Origin: Streptomyces griseoviridis
Lineage (GTDB): Bacteria; Actinomycetota; Actinomycetes; Streptomycetales; Streptomycetaceae
Reading direction: 5' to 3'
NCBI RefSeq assembly: GCF_005222485.1
Contig: NZ_CP029078.1
Location: 2,694,001 to 2,758,000, forward strand
Length of the DNA stretch: 64,000 nt
Shown here one piece after another: positions 18,243 through 27,279 of the stretch. How positions within the stretch are numbered: position 1 is the first letter of the stretch; the number at the start of each line of letters is the position of its first letter. Under the pieces are notes generated by a model. That model was not told where the DNA came from. It saw only the letters and a program-made list of their open reading frames with translations, and did no database searches. Made by a program: the position numbers and the translations under genes.

Positions 18243-19327
18243 CCGTGCTCGACACACCCACGAAGGCCGGGTCCGAGCCGGCCGCCCCCGGGGAACGCCG
18301 GCGCTCCACCACCCGGCTGCTCACCGCGGGGCTGCTCCTCGCGCTGCTCGCGCTGGTCCCGGTCGCCGCGTCGATGGGCGCCTACCCGGTGCCGGTCACC
18401 GACGTCCTCGCCTCCGTGCAGCACCGGATCGGGCTCGGCGGCACCGGGCTCGACCGGGTCGCCGAGTCGGTGCTGTGGAACGTGCGGTTCCCGAGGATCG
18501 TGCTCGCGCTGCTCGTCGGCGCCTCCCTGGGCTGCGCCGGCGCGCTGATGCAGGGTGTCTTCGGCAACCCGCTCGCCGAACCGGGCGTGATCGGCGTCTC
18601 GTCCGGGGCGGCGGTGGGCGCGGTCGGGGCGATCGCGTTCGGCCTGACCTTCCTCGGGAACTGGACGGTCACGCTGTTCGCGTTCGTCTCCGGGCTCGCC
18701 ACCGCGCTCCTCGTCTACACGATGTCCCGGTCGGGGGGCCGCACCGAGGTGGTGACCCTGATCCTGACCGGCATCGCGGTGAACGCCTTCGGCGGCGCCC
18801 TGATCGGCCTCTTCCTCTTCTTCGCGGACACCGCGGCCGTGAACCAGATCACCTTCTGGCAGTTGGGCTCGCTCTCGGCGGCCACCTGGCCGAAGGTGCT
18901 CGCGGTGCTGCCGTGCGCGGCCGTCGGCCTGGCCGTCGCGCCCCTGTACTCCCGCAGGCTCGACCTCCTCGCGCTCGGCGAACGCCCGGCCAGGCACCTG
19001 GGCGTGGACGTGGAGCGGCTGCGGATCGTGCTGGTCCTGGTGATCGCCCTGCTGACGGCGGCCGCGGTGAGCGTCTCCGGCATCATCAGCTTCGTCGGCC
19101 TGGTCGTCCCGCATCTGCTGCGGATGGCGGCGGGCCCCGGGCACCGCTTCCTGGTGCCGGCCAGCGCGCTGCTCGGCGCGCTGGTGCTGCTGGCCGCCGA
19201 TCTGACGGCCCGTACCGTGGCCGCCCCGGCGGAACTCCCGCTGGGTGTCCTGACCGCGCTGCTGGGCAGCCCGTTCTTCTTCTGGCTGCTGCGCAGGACG
19301 CGGCGCAGGCAGGGGGGTTGGGCATGA
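18239..19327 (+). CDS. hmuU: Heme ABC transporter permease (FecCD family)
   Basis: Membrane subunit of the heme importer, 362 aa with about ten TM segments. Diagnostic FecCD motifs are present: RFPRIVLALLVGASLGCAGALMQ, the glycine-rich NPLAEPGVIGVSSGAAVGA, and the cytoplasmic-loop segment GIISFVGLVVPHLLRM that contacts the ATPase. GTG 18239 overlaps the hmuT stop by 4 nt, and its stop overlaps hmuV by 4 nt, so the three are coupled. An N-terminal charged stretch of about 25 residues precedes TM1. Confidence 0.95.
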   Translation: MTVLDTPTKAGSEPAAPGERRRSTTRLLTAGLLLALLALVPVAASMGAYPVPVTDVLASVQHRIGLGGTGLDRVAESVLWNVRFPRIVLALLVGASLGCAGALMQGVFGNPLAEPGVIGVSSGAAVGAVGAIAFGLTFLGNWTVTLFAFVSGLATALLVYTMSRSGGRTEVVTLILTGIAVNAFGGALIGLFLFFADTAAVNQITFWQLGSLSAATWPKVLAVLPCAAVGLAVAPLYSRRLDLLALGERPARHLGVDVERLRIVLVLVIALLTAAAVSVSGIISFVGLVVPHLLRMAAGPGHRFLVPASALLGALVLLAADLTARTVAAPAELPLGVLTALLGSPFFFWLLRRTRRRQGGWA

Positions 19328-20226
19328 CGGCCGAGAAAGCGGCGGCGGCACCCACGCCCCGGACGCCCACGTCACCCCCCTCACCTCCGACACCGAGGAC
19401 GACTCGTATGCGGCTCCTGCGTCACCGTCCCGTGCCCCCCTCCCCCGTCGCGCCCGGCGGCACGGTCGCCGAGGCCGAGGCGGTGCGGGTCCTGCTAGGC
19501 GGGCGGCCGGTTCTCGACGACGTCCATGTCACCGTCAGGGCCGGCGAGGTGCTCGCCCTGGTCGGGCCCAACGGCGCCGGGAAATCGACCCTGTTGGGCG
19601 CGCTGGCGGCCGATGTCCCGGTCGCCTCCGGCGTGGTGCGCGTGCACGGCCGTCCGGTCTGCGAGTGGTCCGCGCCCGAACTCGCCCTGCGGCGGGCGGT
19701 GTTGCCGCAGGCGGCGGCGCTGTCGTTCCCGTTCACGGTCGAGGACGTGGTGCGGATGGGCCGCGCCCCGCACGCCGCCTCCCCCGCCGAGGACGAGTCG
19801 GCGGTGGCCGGGGCGATGGCCGCGACCGAGGTGACCGCGTTCGCGGCCCGGCCCTTCTCCGCGCTGAGCGGCGGCGAGCGGGCCAGGGTGGCGCTGGCCC
19901 GGGTGCTCGCCCAGCGGGCGCCGCTGCTGCTGCTCGACGAGCCGACGGCCGCGCTGGACCTGAAGCACCAGGAGCTGGTGCTGCGGCTGTGCCGGGAGCG
20001 GGCCCGCGCGGGGGACGCGGTGGTCGTCGTCCTGCACGATCTGGGGCTGGCCGCCGCGTACGCGCACCGGGTGGCGGTCCTGGCGGCGGGCCGGGTCGCG
20101 GCGGACGGGCCGCCCGCCGAGGTGTTCTCCGCGCCGCTGCTGTCGCGGGTCTACGACCAGCCGGTCGAGGTGTTCCCGCACCCGCGCACGGCCGCGCTCC
20201 TGATCACCCCTCAGCGGAACCTTTGA
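19324..20226 (+). CDS. hmuV: Heme ABC transporter ATP-binding protein
   Basis: ATPase that powers heme import with HmuU. Seen: Walker A VGPNGAGKSTLL, Q-loop LPQAAALSF, signature LSGGERARVALA, Walker B LLLLDEPTAALDLKHQ and switch His in VVLHDLGLAA. The first ~45 residues are a Thr/Pro/Ala-rich extension not needed for the fold, so the true start could be an internal ATG at 19408 (MRLLRH). ATG 19324 is kept because it couples to hmuU by a 4-nt overlap. Total 300 aa. Confidence 0.93.
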   Translation: MTAEKAAAAPTPRTPTSPPSPPTPRTTRMRLLRHRPVPPSPVAPGGTVAEAEAVRVLLGGRPVLDDVHVTVRAGEVLALVGPNGAGKSTLLGALAADVPVASGVVRVHGRPVCEWSAPELALRRAVLPQAAALSFPFTVEDVVRMGRAPHAASPAEDESAVAGAMAATEVTAFAARPFSALSGGERARVALARVLAQRAPLLLLDEPTAALDLKHQELVLRLCRERARAGDAVVVVLHDLGLAAAYAHRVAVLAAGRVAADGPPAEVFSAPLLSRVYDQPVEVFPHPRTAALLITPQRNL

Positions 20227-20348
20227 GTTTCCTTTGACTTCGATTTGACGAGTATTTTGAGCCACCGTGATCAGCTCGTGCCCGTCCGTCACACATGAGA
20301 GCTGAATCACCGCATGCGTGGGTATCACCCGGGTGAGGCTTGGATAAG

Positions 20349-20366
20349 TTAGGCGAGCCTCACCAA
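20349..20366 (+). promoter_or_regulatory. Iron box upstream of efeO
   Basis: TTAGGCGAGCCTCACCAA is a degenerate iron box (its reverse complement reads TTGGTGAGGCTCGCCTAA), 60 bp before the efeO start. It is the weakest of the three boxes in this block but is positioned correctly. Confidence 0.75.
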
Positions 20367-20425
20367 CCCCGTGTGAGCCCGGACAGGCGATTCTTCGCCA
20401 TCCCCGTCGCCCCTTTGGAGCCTGC

Positions 20426-21577
20426 ATGCGAGCCGTCAGAGCCTCGTTCGTGACCGCCGCCGCGACCGCCGCGGCCCTGACCGCGGTCACCGGCTGCACG
20501 GAGAAGAGCAAGGCCGACGGCGACGGCGTGATCCAGGTGACCGCGGCCGACACGAAGTGCGAGACCTCCACCACCTCGGTGCCCGCGGGTCAGGTCACGC
20601 TGAAGATAGCGAACACGGGTTCCCGGGCGACCGAGGTGGAGATCCTCTTCCCCGACGACCGGATCGTCTCCGAGAAGGAGAACATCGGCCCCGGCACCAA
20701 GTACACGCTGACCGCCGAGGTGAAGGCCGGCTCGTACGAGATCGCCTGCCGGCCCGGCATGAAGGGCCTCGGCGTCCGCCAGAAGCTCACGGTCACCGGC
20801 GGCGGCAAGGTCGCCGCCCGCGACCCCGAGCTGGACAAGGCGGTCGCCGCCTACCGCGAGTACGCGCAGGAGCAGGCCGACGCGACGATCCCCGCCGTGG
20901 AGACGTTCGCGAACGCCGTCACCGCGGGCGACCTCGAAGCCGCCAAGAACGCCTTCGCCCCCTCCCGCGTCGGCTGGGAGCGCACCGAGCCGATCGCCGA
21001 GTCCTTCGGTGACATCGACCCGAAGACCGACACCCGCGCCGACGGCCTGGAGAAGGGCCAGAAGTGGACCGGCTGGCACGCGCTGGAGAAGGCGCTGTGG
21101 CAGGACAAGAAGATCGGCGCCGAGCAGAAGACGCTCGCCACCGACCTCGTCACCGACCTCAAGGACTGGCAGCGGCGGGTCGGCAAGGCCGAGATCACCC
21201 CGACCTCGATGGCCAACGGCGCCAAGGAACTCCTCGACGAGGTCGCCACCGGCAAGGTCACCGGCGAGGAGGACCGCTACTCGCACACCGACCTCAGCGA
21301 CTTCCGCGCCAACGTCGAGGGCGCGCAGAAGGCGTACGAGCTGCTGAAGCCGGTCGCGGCGAAGAACGACGCGGCCCTCACCGCCGAACTCGACAAGCAG
21401 TTCGCCGCGTTGGACGCGCTGCTCGACACCTACCGCTCGGACAGCCCGGCGGACAAGGCGCAGAACGGCTACAGGTCCTACGACAAGGTGACCAAGGAGC
21501 AGCGCAAGGGTCTGTCGGACGCGGTCAACGCGCTGGCGGAGCCGCTCTCCAAGCTGGCCGCCGCCGTCGTGAAGTAG
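20426..21577 (+). CDS. efeO: EfeO-type iron-uptake lipoprotein
   Basis: Extracytoplasmic component of the EfeUOB ferrous/ferric iron importer. The protein is 383 aa with a lipoprotein signal ending in TAVTGC. An N-terminal cupredoxin-like domain (about 35-125, with CETSTTSVPAG and YEIACRPGMKG) binds the metal. The C-terminal M75/imelysin-like helical domain includes the metal-site segment WTGWHALEKALW. ATG 20426 follows TTTGGAGCC. It is the first gene of an efeO-efeB-efeU operon, with 8 bp to efeB. Confidence 0.95.
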   Translation: MRAVRASFVTAAATAAALTAVTGCTEKSKADGDGVIQVTAADTKCETSTTSVPAGQVTLKIANTGSRATEVEILFPDDRIVSEKENIGPGTKYTLTAEVKAGSYEIACRPGMKGLGVRQKLTVTGGGKVAARDPELDKAVAAYREYAQEQADATIPAVETFANAVTAGDLEAAKNAFAPSRVGWERTEPIAESFGDIDPKTDTRADGLEKGQKWTGWHALEKALWQDKKIGAEQKTLATDLVTDLKDWQRRVGKAEITPTSMANGAKELLDEVATGKVTGEEDRYSHTDLSDFRANVEGAQKAYELLKPVAAKNDAALTAELDKQFAALDALLDTYRSDSPADKAQNGYRSYDKVTKEQRKGLSDAVNALAEPLSKLAAAVVK

Positions 21578-21585
21578 CCCGCGCG

Positions 21586-22896
21586 ATGGCCGAGAACACC
21601 GAGAACACCGCGAACCCCCAGAACACCGCGAACACCGCGAACCAGGGCAGGACCGACGACAGGACCGACGGGGTCCGGCCCTCGCGCCGGGCGCTGATCG
21701 GCTGGGGCGGGGCCGGGCTCGCGCTCGGCGCCGCCGCCGCGGGCGGCGCGGCGGCGGCCCTCGCGAGCACCGGCGGCGACAGCGGGGCGGCGGGCTCCGC
21801 CGTGGACTTCCACGGCGCCCACCAGGCGGGCATCGCCACCGCGGTCCAGGACCGGCTGCACTTCGCCGCGTTCGACGTGCGGACCGACGACCGGGCCGCG
21901 TTCGTGCGGCTGCTCAAGGAGTGGACGGCCGCGGCCCGCCGGATGACGGCGGGCCTGCCCGTCGGTGACGGCGCCCACGGCGGGCTCGCCGAGGCGCCGC
22001 CCGACGACACCGGCGAGGCCCTGGGGCTGCACGCCTCCCGGCTGACCCTGACGATCGGTTTCGGGCCGTCGCTCTTCGAGGAGTTCGGTCTGCGCGACCG
22101 CAGGCCCGCCGCGCTCGTCGACCTGCCGCGGTTCCCGGGCGACAACCTGGACGCCTCCCGCACCGGCGGCGACCTGTGCGTGCAGGCCTGCGCCGACGAC
22201 CCGCAGGTCGCCGTGCACGCCATCCGCAACCTGGCCCGCATCGGCTTCGGCACGGTCGCCGTCCGCTGGTCCCAACTGGGCTTCGGGAAGACGTCGTCGA
22301 CCACCCCCGACGCCCAGACCCCGCGCAACCTCATGGGGTTCAAGGACGGCACCCGCAACATCGCGGGCACCGAGACCGGGCGGCTGGAGAAGTTCGTGTG
22401 GGTCGGCGAGGGCGACGGGCCCGGCTGGATGACCGGCGGCTCGTACCTCGTCGCCCGCCGCATCCGCATGAACATCGAGACCTGGGACCGGGCCTCGCTC
22501 CAGGAGCAGGAGGACGTCTTCGGCCGCGACAAGGGCGAAGGCGCGGCGGTCGGCAAGGCCAAGGAGCACGACCCGCCGTTCCTCAAGGCGATGAAACCGG
22601 ACGCGCACGTCCGCCTCGCGCACCCCGACTCCAACCACGGGATCACCATCCTGCGCCGGGGCTACTCCTTCACCGACGGCACCGACGGCCTCGGCCGCCT
22701 GGACGCGGGCCTGTTCTTCCTCGCCTACCAGCGCGACATCCGCGAGGGGTTCGTGCCGCTGCAACGCGCCCTGGCGGCCAAGGACGCGCTCAACGAGTAC
22801 ATCCAGCACGTCGGTTCGGCGGTCTTCGCCGTCCCGCCCGGGGTCCGGGACGCGGACGACTGGTGGGGCCGCACGCTGTTCACCAAGGAGACGTGA
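21586..22896 (+). CDS. efeB: EfeB dye-decolourising-type heme peroxidase
   Basis: Tat-exported heme peroxidase (DyP type) that works with EfeO and EfeU, oxidising Fe2+ or handling heme iron at the membrane face. The protein is 436 aa. The Tat signal is SRRALIGWGGAGLALG. The DyP catalytic GXXDG motif is seen as NLMGFKDGTRN, and the proximal heme His lies in AHVRLAHPDSNHG. A Thr/Asn-rich stretch (ENTANPQNTAN) precedes the signal. The stop overlaps the efeU start (GTGA). Confidence 0.95.
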   Translation: MAENTENTANPQNTANTANQGRTDDRTDGVRPSRRALIGWGGAGLALGAAAAGGAAAALASTGGDSGAAGSAVDFHGAHQAGIATAVQDRLHFAAFDVRTDDRAAFVRLLKEWTAAARRMTAGLPVGDGAHGGLAEAPPDDTGEALGLHASRLTLTIGFGPSLFEEFGLRDRRPAALVDLPRFPGDNLDASRTGGDLCVQACADDPQVAVHAIRNLARIGFGTVAVRWSQLGFGKTSSTTPDAQTPRNLMGFKDGTRNIAGTETGRLEKFVWVGEGDGPGWMTGGSYLVARRIRMNIETWDRASLQEQEDVFGRDKGEGAAVGKAKEHDPPFLKAMKPDAHVRLAHPDSNHGITILRRGYSFTDGTDGLGRLDAGLFFLAYQRDIREGFVPLQRALAAKDALNEYIQHVGSAVFAVPPGVRDADDWWGRTLFTKET

Positions 22897-23771
22897 CCGT
22901 GTTCTCGAACTATCTGATCGGTCTGCGGGAGGGCCTGGAGGCCAGTCTCGTCGTCTGCATCCTGGTCGCCTACCTGGTCAAGACGGGCCGCAGGGACGCC
23001 CTGCGGCCGGTGTGGACCGGTATCGCCGTCGCGGTGCTGATCGCGATGGGCTTCGGCTGCGCCCTCGAATTCGGCTCCCAGGAGCTGACGTTCCAGGCGC
23101 AGGAGGCGCTCGGCGGCTCGCTGTCCGTCGTCGCGGTGGGCCTGGTGACGTGGATGGTGTTCTGGATGCGGCGCACCGCCCGGCACCTCCGCTCCGAACT
23201 GCACGGCCGGCTCGACGCGGCCCTCGCGATGGGCACCGGCGCGCTGGTCGCGACCGCGTTCCTCGCGGTGGGCCGGGAGGGTCTCGAGACGGCCCTGTTC
23301 GTGTGGGCGTCGGTGCACGCGGCGGGCGACGGCACCCCGCGCCCGCTGATCGGCGTGGCGCTCGGCCTGGCCACGGCGGTACTGCTCGGCTGGCTGTTCT
23401 ACCGCGGCGCGCTCCGCATCAACCTGGCGAAGTTCTTCACCTGGACCGGCGGCATGCTGGTGGTCGTCGCGGCGGGCGTCCTCGCCTACGGCTTCCACGA
23501 CCTCCAGGAGGCGGGCTGGCTGCCCGGCCTGACGGATCTGGCCTTCGACATCAGCGACACGATCCCGCCGGACAGCTGGTACGGCACCCTCCTGAAGGGC
23601 GTCCTCAACTTCCAGCCGGACCCGACCGTCCTCCAGGTCACGGTGTGGCTGCTGTACCTGGTCCCGACGCTCGCCCTGTTCCTCTCCCCGGTAGGGTTCG
23701 CCTCCGGGAAGGGGAAGGTGACGTCACCTGATGAGCAGGGATCTCGGCCCTCGAAGGCCCCGCAGGCTTGA
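22893..23771 (+). CDS. efeU: EfeU iron permease (FTR1/OFeT family)
   Basis: Iron-permease subunit of the Efe system, 292 aa with about seven TM segments. Both REXXE-type iron motifs are present: LREGLEAS in TM1 and GREGLETAL in TM4. GTG 22893 overlaps the efeB stop. Gene order O-B-U differs from the E. coli order U-O-B but is usual in actinobacteria. The last 41 bp, coding a hydrophilic tail (SPDEQGSRPSKAPQA), overlap the start of the next lipoprotein gene in another frame. Confidence 0.95.
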   Translation: MTVFSNYLIGLREGLEASLVVCILVAYLVKTGRRDALRPVWTGIAVAVLIAMGFGCALEFGSQELTFQAQEALGGSLSVVAVGLVTWMVFWMRRTARHLRSELHGRLDAALAMGTGALVATAFLAVGREGLETALFVWASVHAAGDGTPRPLIGVALGLATAVLLGWLFYRGALRINLAKFFTWTGGMLVVVAAGVLAYGFHDLQEAGWLPGLTDLAFDISDTIPPDSWYGTLLKGVLNFQPDPTVLQVTVWLLYLVPTLALFLSPVGFASGKGKVTSPDEQGSRPSKAPQA

Positions 23772-24732
23772 CCGGCGCGTCCTGTTGGCGGCCTCGGTGA
23801 CCGCTTTGTCGCTGACGGCGAGCGGCTGCGTGGTGGTCCACGGGGAGCGCGAGGTGCTCCCCGCCACCACCCGCGCCGAAGCCGCCGTCGCGCTGCGGGA
23901 GTTCACGGCCGCGTACAACAAGGCGGATGCCGCGTACGACAGTTCGCTGGACGCCGACCATGTGACGGGTGCCCTCGGGGACATCGACGCGGCCCGGCTG
24001 AAGGCGGGCCACACGAACAGTCCGGGCGGCAACTCCGCGCACACGCCCCTGGAGTTCAGCGACGCCGTCTACACCATTCCCGAGAAGGCCGGCTGGCCGC
24101 GCTGGTTCATGGTGGAGGCGCAGGGCAACAAGGGCGGCGCCCTGCACTGGCTGATGCTGTTCACCCGGGACGGTCTGGACGAGACCTGGCAGGTGGCCTA
24201 TCTGACGCTGGTGGCGCCCGACGCGCTGCCCGAGGTGCGCAAGAACGCCGACGGCTGGGCCGAGGCGGTGCCCGCGAACTCCACCGAACTGGCCGTGGTG
24301 CCCGACGAGTTGAGCAAGCGGTACGCCACCTACCTGAAGGAAGGCGGCGCGGGGTTCACGGCCGGCGCGCACACCAGCGGCTGGCGTGCGCAGCGCGCGA
24401 AGACGGCGAAGCGGCCGGGTCTCGCCACCCAGTACATCGACGAGCCGATGTCCGGCGACGCCTACGCCCCGCTGGCGCTGCGCACGGTGGACGGTGGCGC
24501 GCTGGTCTTCTTCACCACCCGGCGCTACGAGAAGCAGACGGCGTTCGCGGGCACGTCGATCCCCGCGCCGAACGCGAGCGTGAAGGCGCTGACCACCGGT
24601 GAGGTGCGGCAGTCGCTGACGATGGAGTTCATGTCGAACGGGGTGGCGGTGGACCCGGCGCGCGGCGCGGCCGACTCCGACGTGACCATCGTCTCCCGGC
24701 TCGAAGGGCTGACGTCGGCGCAGGGCGGCTGA
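23731..24732 (+). CDS. Conserved secreted lipoprotein of unknown function
   Basis: 333-aa lipoprotein: twin-arginine-like basic N-terminus (RRPRRLDRRVLL), hydrophobic core and lipobox LTASGC. The mature part is a mixed alpha/beta protein with WFMVEAQGNKGGALHWLMLFTR and a C-terminal repeat of similar layout (LALRTVDGGALVFFTTRRY). ATG 23731 overlaps efeU by 41 bp, which is long for this genome but leaves a good GGTG site just upstream. Position suggests cotranscription with efeOBU; a role in iron uptake is only inferred from context. Confidence 0.82.
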   Translation: MSRDLGPRRPRRLDRRVLLAASVTALSLTASGCVVVHGEREVLPATTRAEAAVALREFTAAYNKADAAYDSSLDADHVTGALGDIDAARLKAGHTNSPGGNSAHTPLEFSDAVYTIPEKAGWPRWFMVEAQGNKGGALHWLMLFTRDGLDETWQVAYLTLVAPDALPEVRKNADGWAEAVPANSTELAVVPDELSKRYATYLKEGGAGFTAGAHTSGWRAQRAKTAKRPGLATQYIDEPMSGDAYAPLALRTVDGGALVFFTTRRYEKQTAFAGTSIPAPNASVKALTTGEVRQSLTMEFMSNGVAVDPARGAADSDVTIVSRLEGLTSAQGG

Positions 24733-24781
24733 GCGGACGCGGCCCGCGGTGGCCGTCGGGTGCGGTGCCGTGCCCGCCGTG

Positions 24782-25531
24782 TCAGTGCCGGGACGGCCAG
24801 TTCGCGCCGGCCTGGCCCGCGTCCTCGCGGTCCGCGTGCCGGGTGCCGACGTCGGTGAGGACCTCCAGGAGGCTCAGCGGGTCGGGCAGCGGGTGTTCGG
24901 GGCCGCGTACCCAGTGCACGCTCCGGCCGTCGTCGCCCGGAAGGCGGGCGGGCGGCACCAGGACGTAGGAGCCTCGGCAGTGCCAGCGCAGCCCGGGGTG
25001 CTCGTCCATCGTCTCGGGGTGGCAGTCCAGCTCGCACGGCCACCACTCGTCCTCGTCGTCGGGGGTGCCGCGGGTGAGGGTGAAGAAGAGGAGCCTGCCG
25101 TCGTCGCTCACGGCGACCGGGCCGACGTCGATACCGGCGTCGAGGAGGCGTTCGAGGGCTTCCTGGCCGGCCGCGAGGGGGACGTCGAGGACGTCGTGGA
25201 CCATGCCGGTCGCGGTGATGAAGTTGGCCTGCGGCTGGTGGCGGGCCCAGCGTTCGATCTGGCCGCGGTCGGTGGTGGACTGCGTCTGCCAGGCGAACGA
25301 CACCGGGTGCCTCGCGGGGGTGGGGCAGCCGACGCGGTCGCAGGAGCAGCGGTAGCCGGCGGCCGGGTGGGCGGCGGGCGCGAGCGGCAGTCCCGCTCCG
25401 GCGGCGGCCAGCAGCAGGGCCTCACGGCCCGCCGGGTCCGCGGCCTCTTTCGGGCGGCGTCCGCGCAGCCACTGGGAGAGCCTGCCCTGACGTCCGCCTC
25501 GGCCGTCGTTCGCCGTGTTCTCCCCGGTCAT
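24782..25531 (-). CDS. Bifunctional primase/polymerase (Prim-Pol) domain-like protein
   Basis: 249-aa protein resembling the N-terminal Prim-Pol family common in actinobacteria. After a basic N-terminus it shows YRCSCDRVGCPTPARHP (Cys cluster), then SFAWQTQSTTDRGQIERWA, PQANFITATG and VLDVPLAAGQEALE. The usual catalytic acidic pair of active primases (DxD/E after the GxG strand) is not obvious here: the strand reads FITATGMVHDVLDV. Many stand-alone Streptomyces copies look like this and may not be primases. ATG 25531. Unlinked to any replication gene here. Confidence 0.8.
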   Translation of the reverse strand: MTGENTANDGRGGRQGRLSQWLRGRRPKEAADPAGREALLLAAAGAGLPLAPAAHPAAGYRCSCDRVGCPTPARHPVSFAWQTQSTTDRGQIERWARHQPQANFITATGMVHDVLDVPLAAGQEALERLLDAGIDVGPVAVSDDGRLLFFTLTRGTPDDEDEWWPCELDCHPETMDEHPGLRWHCRGSYVLVPPARLPGDDGRSVHWVRGPEHPLPDPLSLLEVLTDVGTRHADREDAGQAGANWPSRH

Positions 25532-25568
25532 CTACCCCTCACCTCGCTGTGGTGCGCAACAGCATGCC

Positions 25569-26231
25569 CTATGGTCCCACCGGTCCGCGCTCCGGGGTGC
25601 CAGAAGGGACATCCGGGGTACGGGGGGCAAGACCGCCGAGCGCGTAGTCGACGAGGGTGTCCGTGTAGGCGTAGGTGATCGGGCCGGTGTACTGGAGCCA
25701 GCGCTGGGCGAGCGGCGCGATGAAGAACTCCAGGGCGATGCGCGGGTCGATGTCGGCGCGGAGCTGCCCGGCGTCCTGCGCGGCGCGCAGCCGGTCGACG
25801 TAGAGCCGGATCGCCGGTTCCATCAGGGTGGTCATGTACTCGCGGCCGACCTGTTCGTTGACGACGCCCTCGGCGGCCAGCGCCCGGGACGGGATCTCGA
25901 ACCTGGGGTCCTTCAACTGGTCGACGGTGGCCCGCAGCACGGCCTTGATGTCGGCGGCGAGGTCGCCGGTGTCGGGGATGGCGTGCGGCTCCTCGCCGGT
26001 GTCCCCCGCGGTCCTGGCGCTGAGGTCGAGGAAGGCTTCGAGGAGGACGTCCGCCTTCGACGACCACCAGCGGTAGATGGTCTGCTTGCCGACGCCCGCG
26101 CGGGCCGCGATTCCCTCGATCGTGGTCCTCGGGTAGCCGACCTCCGCGACGAGGGCGAGGGCGGCGTCGTAGATGGCGCGACGGGACTTCTCGCTGCGGC
26201 GGGTGGTGCTGGGGGCGGGCTTCTTGACCAT
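25569..26231 (-). CDS. TetR/AcrR family transcriptional regulator
   Basis: 220-aa repressor-type protein. The N-terminal HTH is clear: RRAIYDAALALVAEVGYPRTTIEGIAARAGVGKQTIYRWW, with the recognition helix VGKQTIYRWW. The C-terminal ligand-binding domain carries the TetR_C_11-like layout (LVDYALGGLAP at the end). It runs in the same direction as the Rsm22-like gene upstream (28-bp gap) and the Prim-Pol gene downstream. Its target is not evident; no palindrome stands out next to it. Confidence 0.93.
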   Translation of the reverse strand: MVKKPAPSTTRRSEKSRRAIYDAALALVAEVGYPRTTIEGIAARAGVGKQTIYRWWSSKADVLLEAFLDLSARTAGDTGEEPHAIPDTGDLAADIKAVLRATVDQLKDPRFEIPSRALAAEGVVNEQVGREYMTTLMEPAIRLYVDRLRAAQDAGQLRADIDPRIALEFFIAPLAQRWLQYTGPITYAYTDTLVDYALGGLAPRTPDVPSGTPERGPVGP

Positions 26232-26259
26232 GGGACGACGGTAGCGCCGACCGGGGCGG

Positions 26260-27255
26260 CTACGGCTCCTCGGCGTGGGCCGGGGGCCAGGCGTCGCCCC
26301 AGGCCGCGTCCCTTGCCGCCTTGTAGAGGTCGCCGTGGCGCTTGGTGACGGTGACGCGGCGCAGCGCGGGCTCCGTCTCGCACAGGTCGAGGAGCACCTG
26401 GCCCTTGCGGATCTGCGGCTTGCGGACGACGCGGGCGGGGGCCGGTCCGGCGGGCAGCCGGGTGGCGGCGACGTAGCTGAACTTCTCGTCCTCGTAGGCG
26501 AGGGAGCCGCCCTTGACCTGTCGGTGCAGGGAGGAGCGGCTGACCCGGGCGGAGAAGTGGCACCAGTCCTCGCCGGGCACGATCGGGCAGGTGTCGCCGT
26601 GCGGGCAGGGCGCGGCGATCCGGAACCCGGCGTCGAGCAGGCGGGCGCGGGCCTCGATGACGCGGGCGTAGCCGTCGGGGGTGCCGGCCTCCACGATCAC
26701 GACGGCCCGCGCGGCGGCGGCCGCGGCGTCGACGAGGGCGGCGCGGTCGGCCCCGGTCAGTTCGTTCAGGACGTAGGAGACGGTGATCAGGTCGGTGGCG
26801 TCGAGGGTGAGCGCCGCGCCGAGCCTGGCGCGCTGCCAGCGGGTGTTCCGCAGGGCGGGGTGGGCGGCGGCGAGTTCGCGGCCGAGGGCGAGGGCGGGTT
26901 CGGCCCAGTCGAGGACGGTCACCTCGCGGGCGCCGTCCCAGGTGGCGGCGGCGGCCCAGGTGGCGGCGCCGGTGCCGCCGCCGAGGTCGGTGTGGCGCTC
27001 GGGCGCCCAGCCGGGGACGGTGTCGGCGAACGCGGCGAGCGCGGCCCTGACGGCTTCGAAGGTGGCCGGCATCCGGTAGGCCGCGTAGGCCGCCACATCG
27101 GCGCGGTCGCGCAGGATGGGGGCGTCGGTGGGGGTCGCGCCGCGGTAGGTGGCGATCAGGCGGTCGACCGCCTGGGCGGCCTGGCGGGGCGGGAGGCCGT
27201 CCAGGACGTCGGCGAGGGTGCGGCGGAGGGTCTCGGCCGGGGCGGCGTCGTTCAC
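26260..27255 (-). CDS. Rsm22-like small-ribosomal-subunit methyltransferase
   Basis: 331-aa SAM-dependent methyltransferase-fold protein of the Rsm22 family, implicated in (mito)ribosomal small-subunit assembly. Seen: SAM-binding loop DLGGGTGAATWAA, acidic strand TVLDWAEPAL, motif ITVSYVLNEL, then the family's cysteine cluster APCPHGDTCPIVPGEDWCHF, probably an Fe-S site, and SRSSLHRQVKGG. ATG 27255. Immediately upstream lies the 1-kb GC repeat array, so its promoter must lie in or beyond that array. Confidence 0.9.
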   Translation of the reverse strand: MNDAAPAETLRRTLADVLDGLPPRQAAQAVDRLIATYRGATPTDAPILRDRADVAAYAAYRMPATFEAVRAALAAFADTVPGWAPERHTDLGGGTGAATWAAAATWDGAREVTVLDWAEPALALGRELAAAHPALRNTRWQRARLGAALTLDATDLITVSYVLNELTGADRAALVDAAAAAARAVVIVEAGTPDGYARVIEARARLLDAGFRIAAPCPHGDTCPIVPGEDWCHFSARVSRSSLHRQVKGGSLAYEDEKFSYVAATRLPAGPAPARVVRKPQIRKGQVLLDLCETEPALRRVTVTKRHGDLYKAARDAAWGDAWPPAHAEEP

Positions 27256-27279
27256 CGTCCGATTCTAGAGCGGCCCGAA

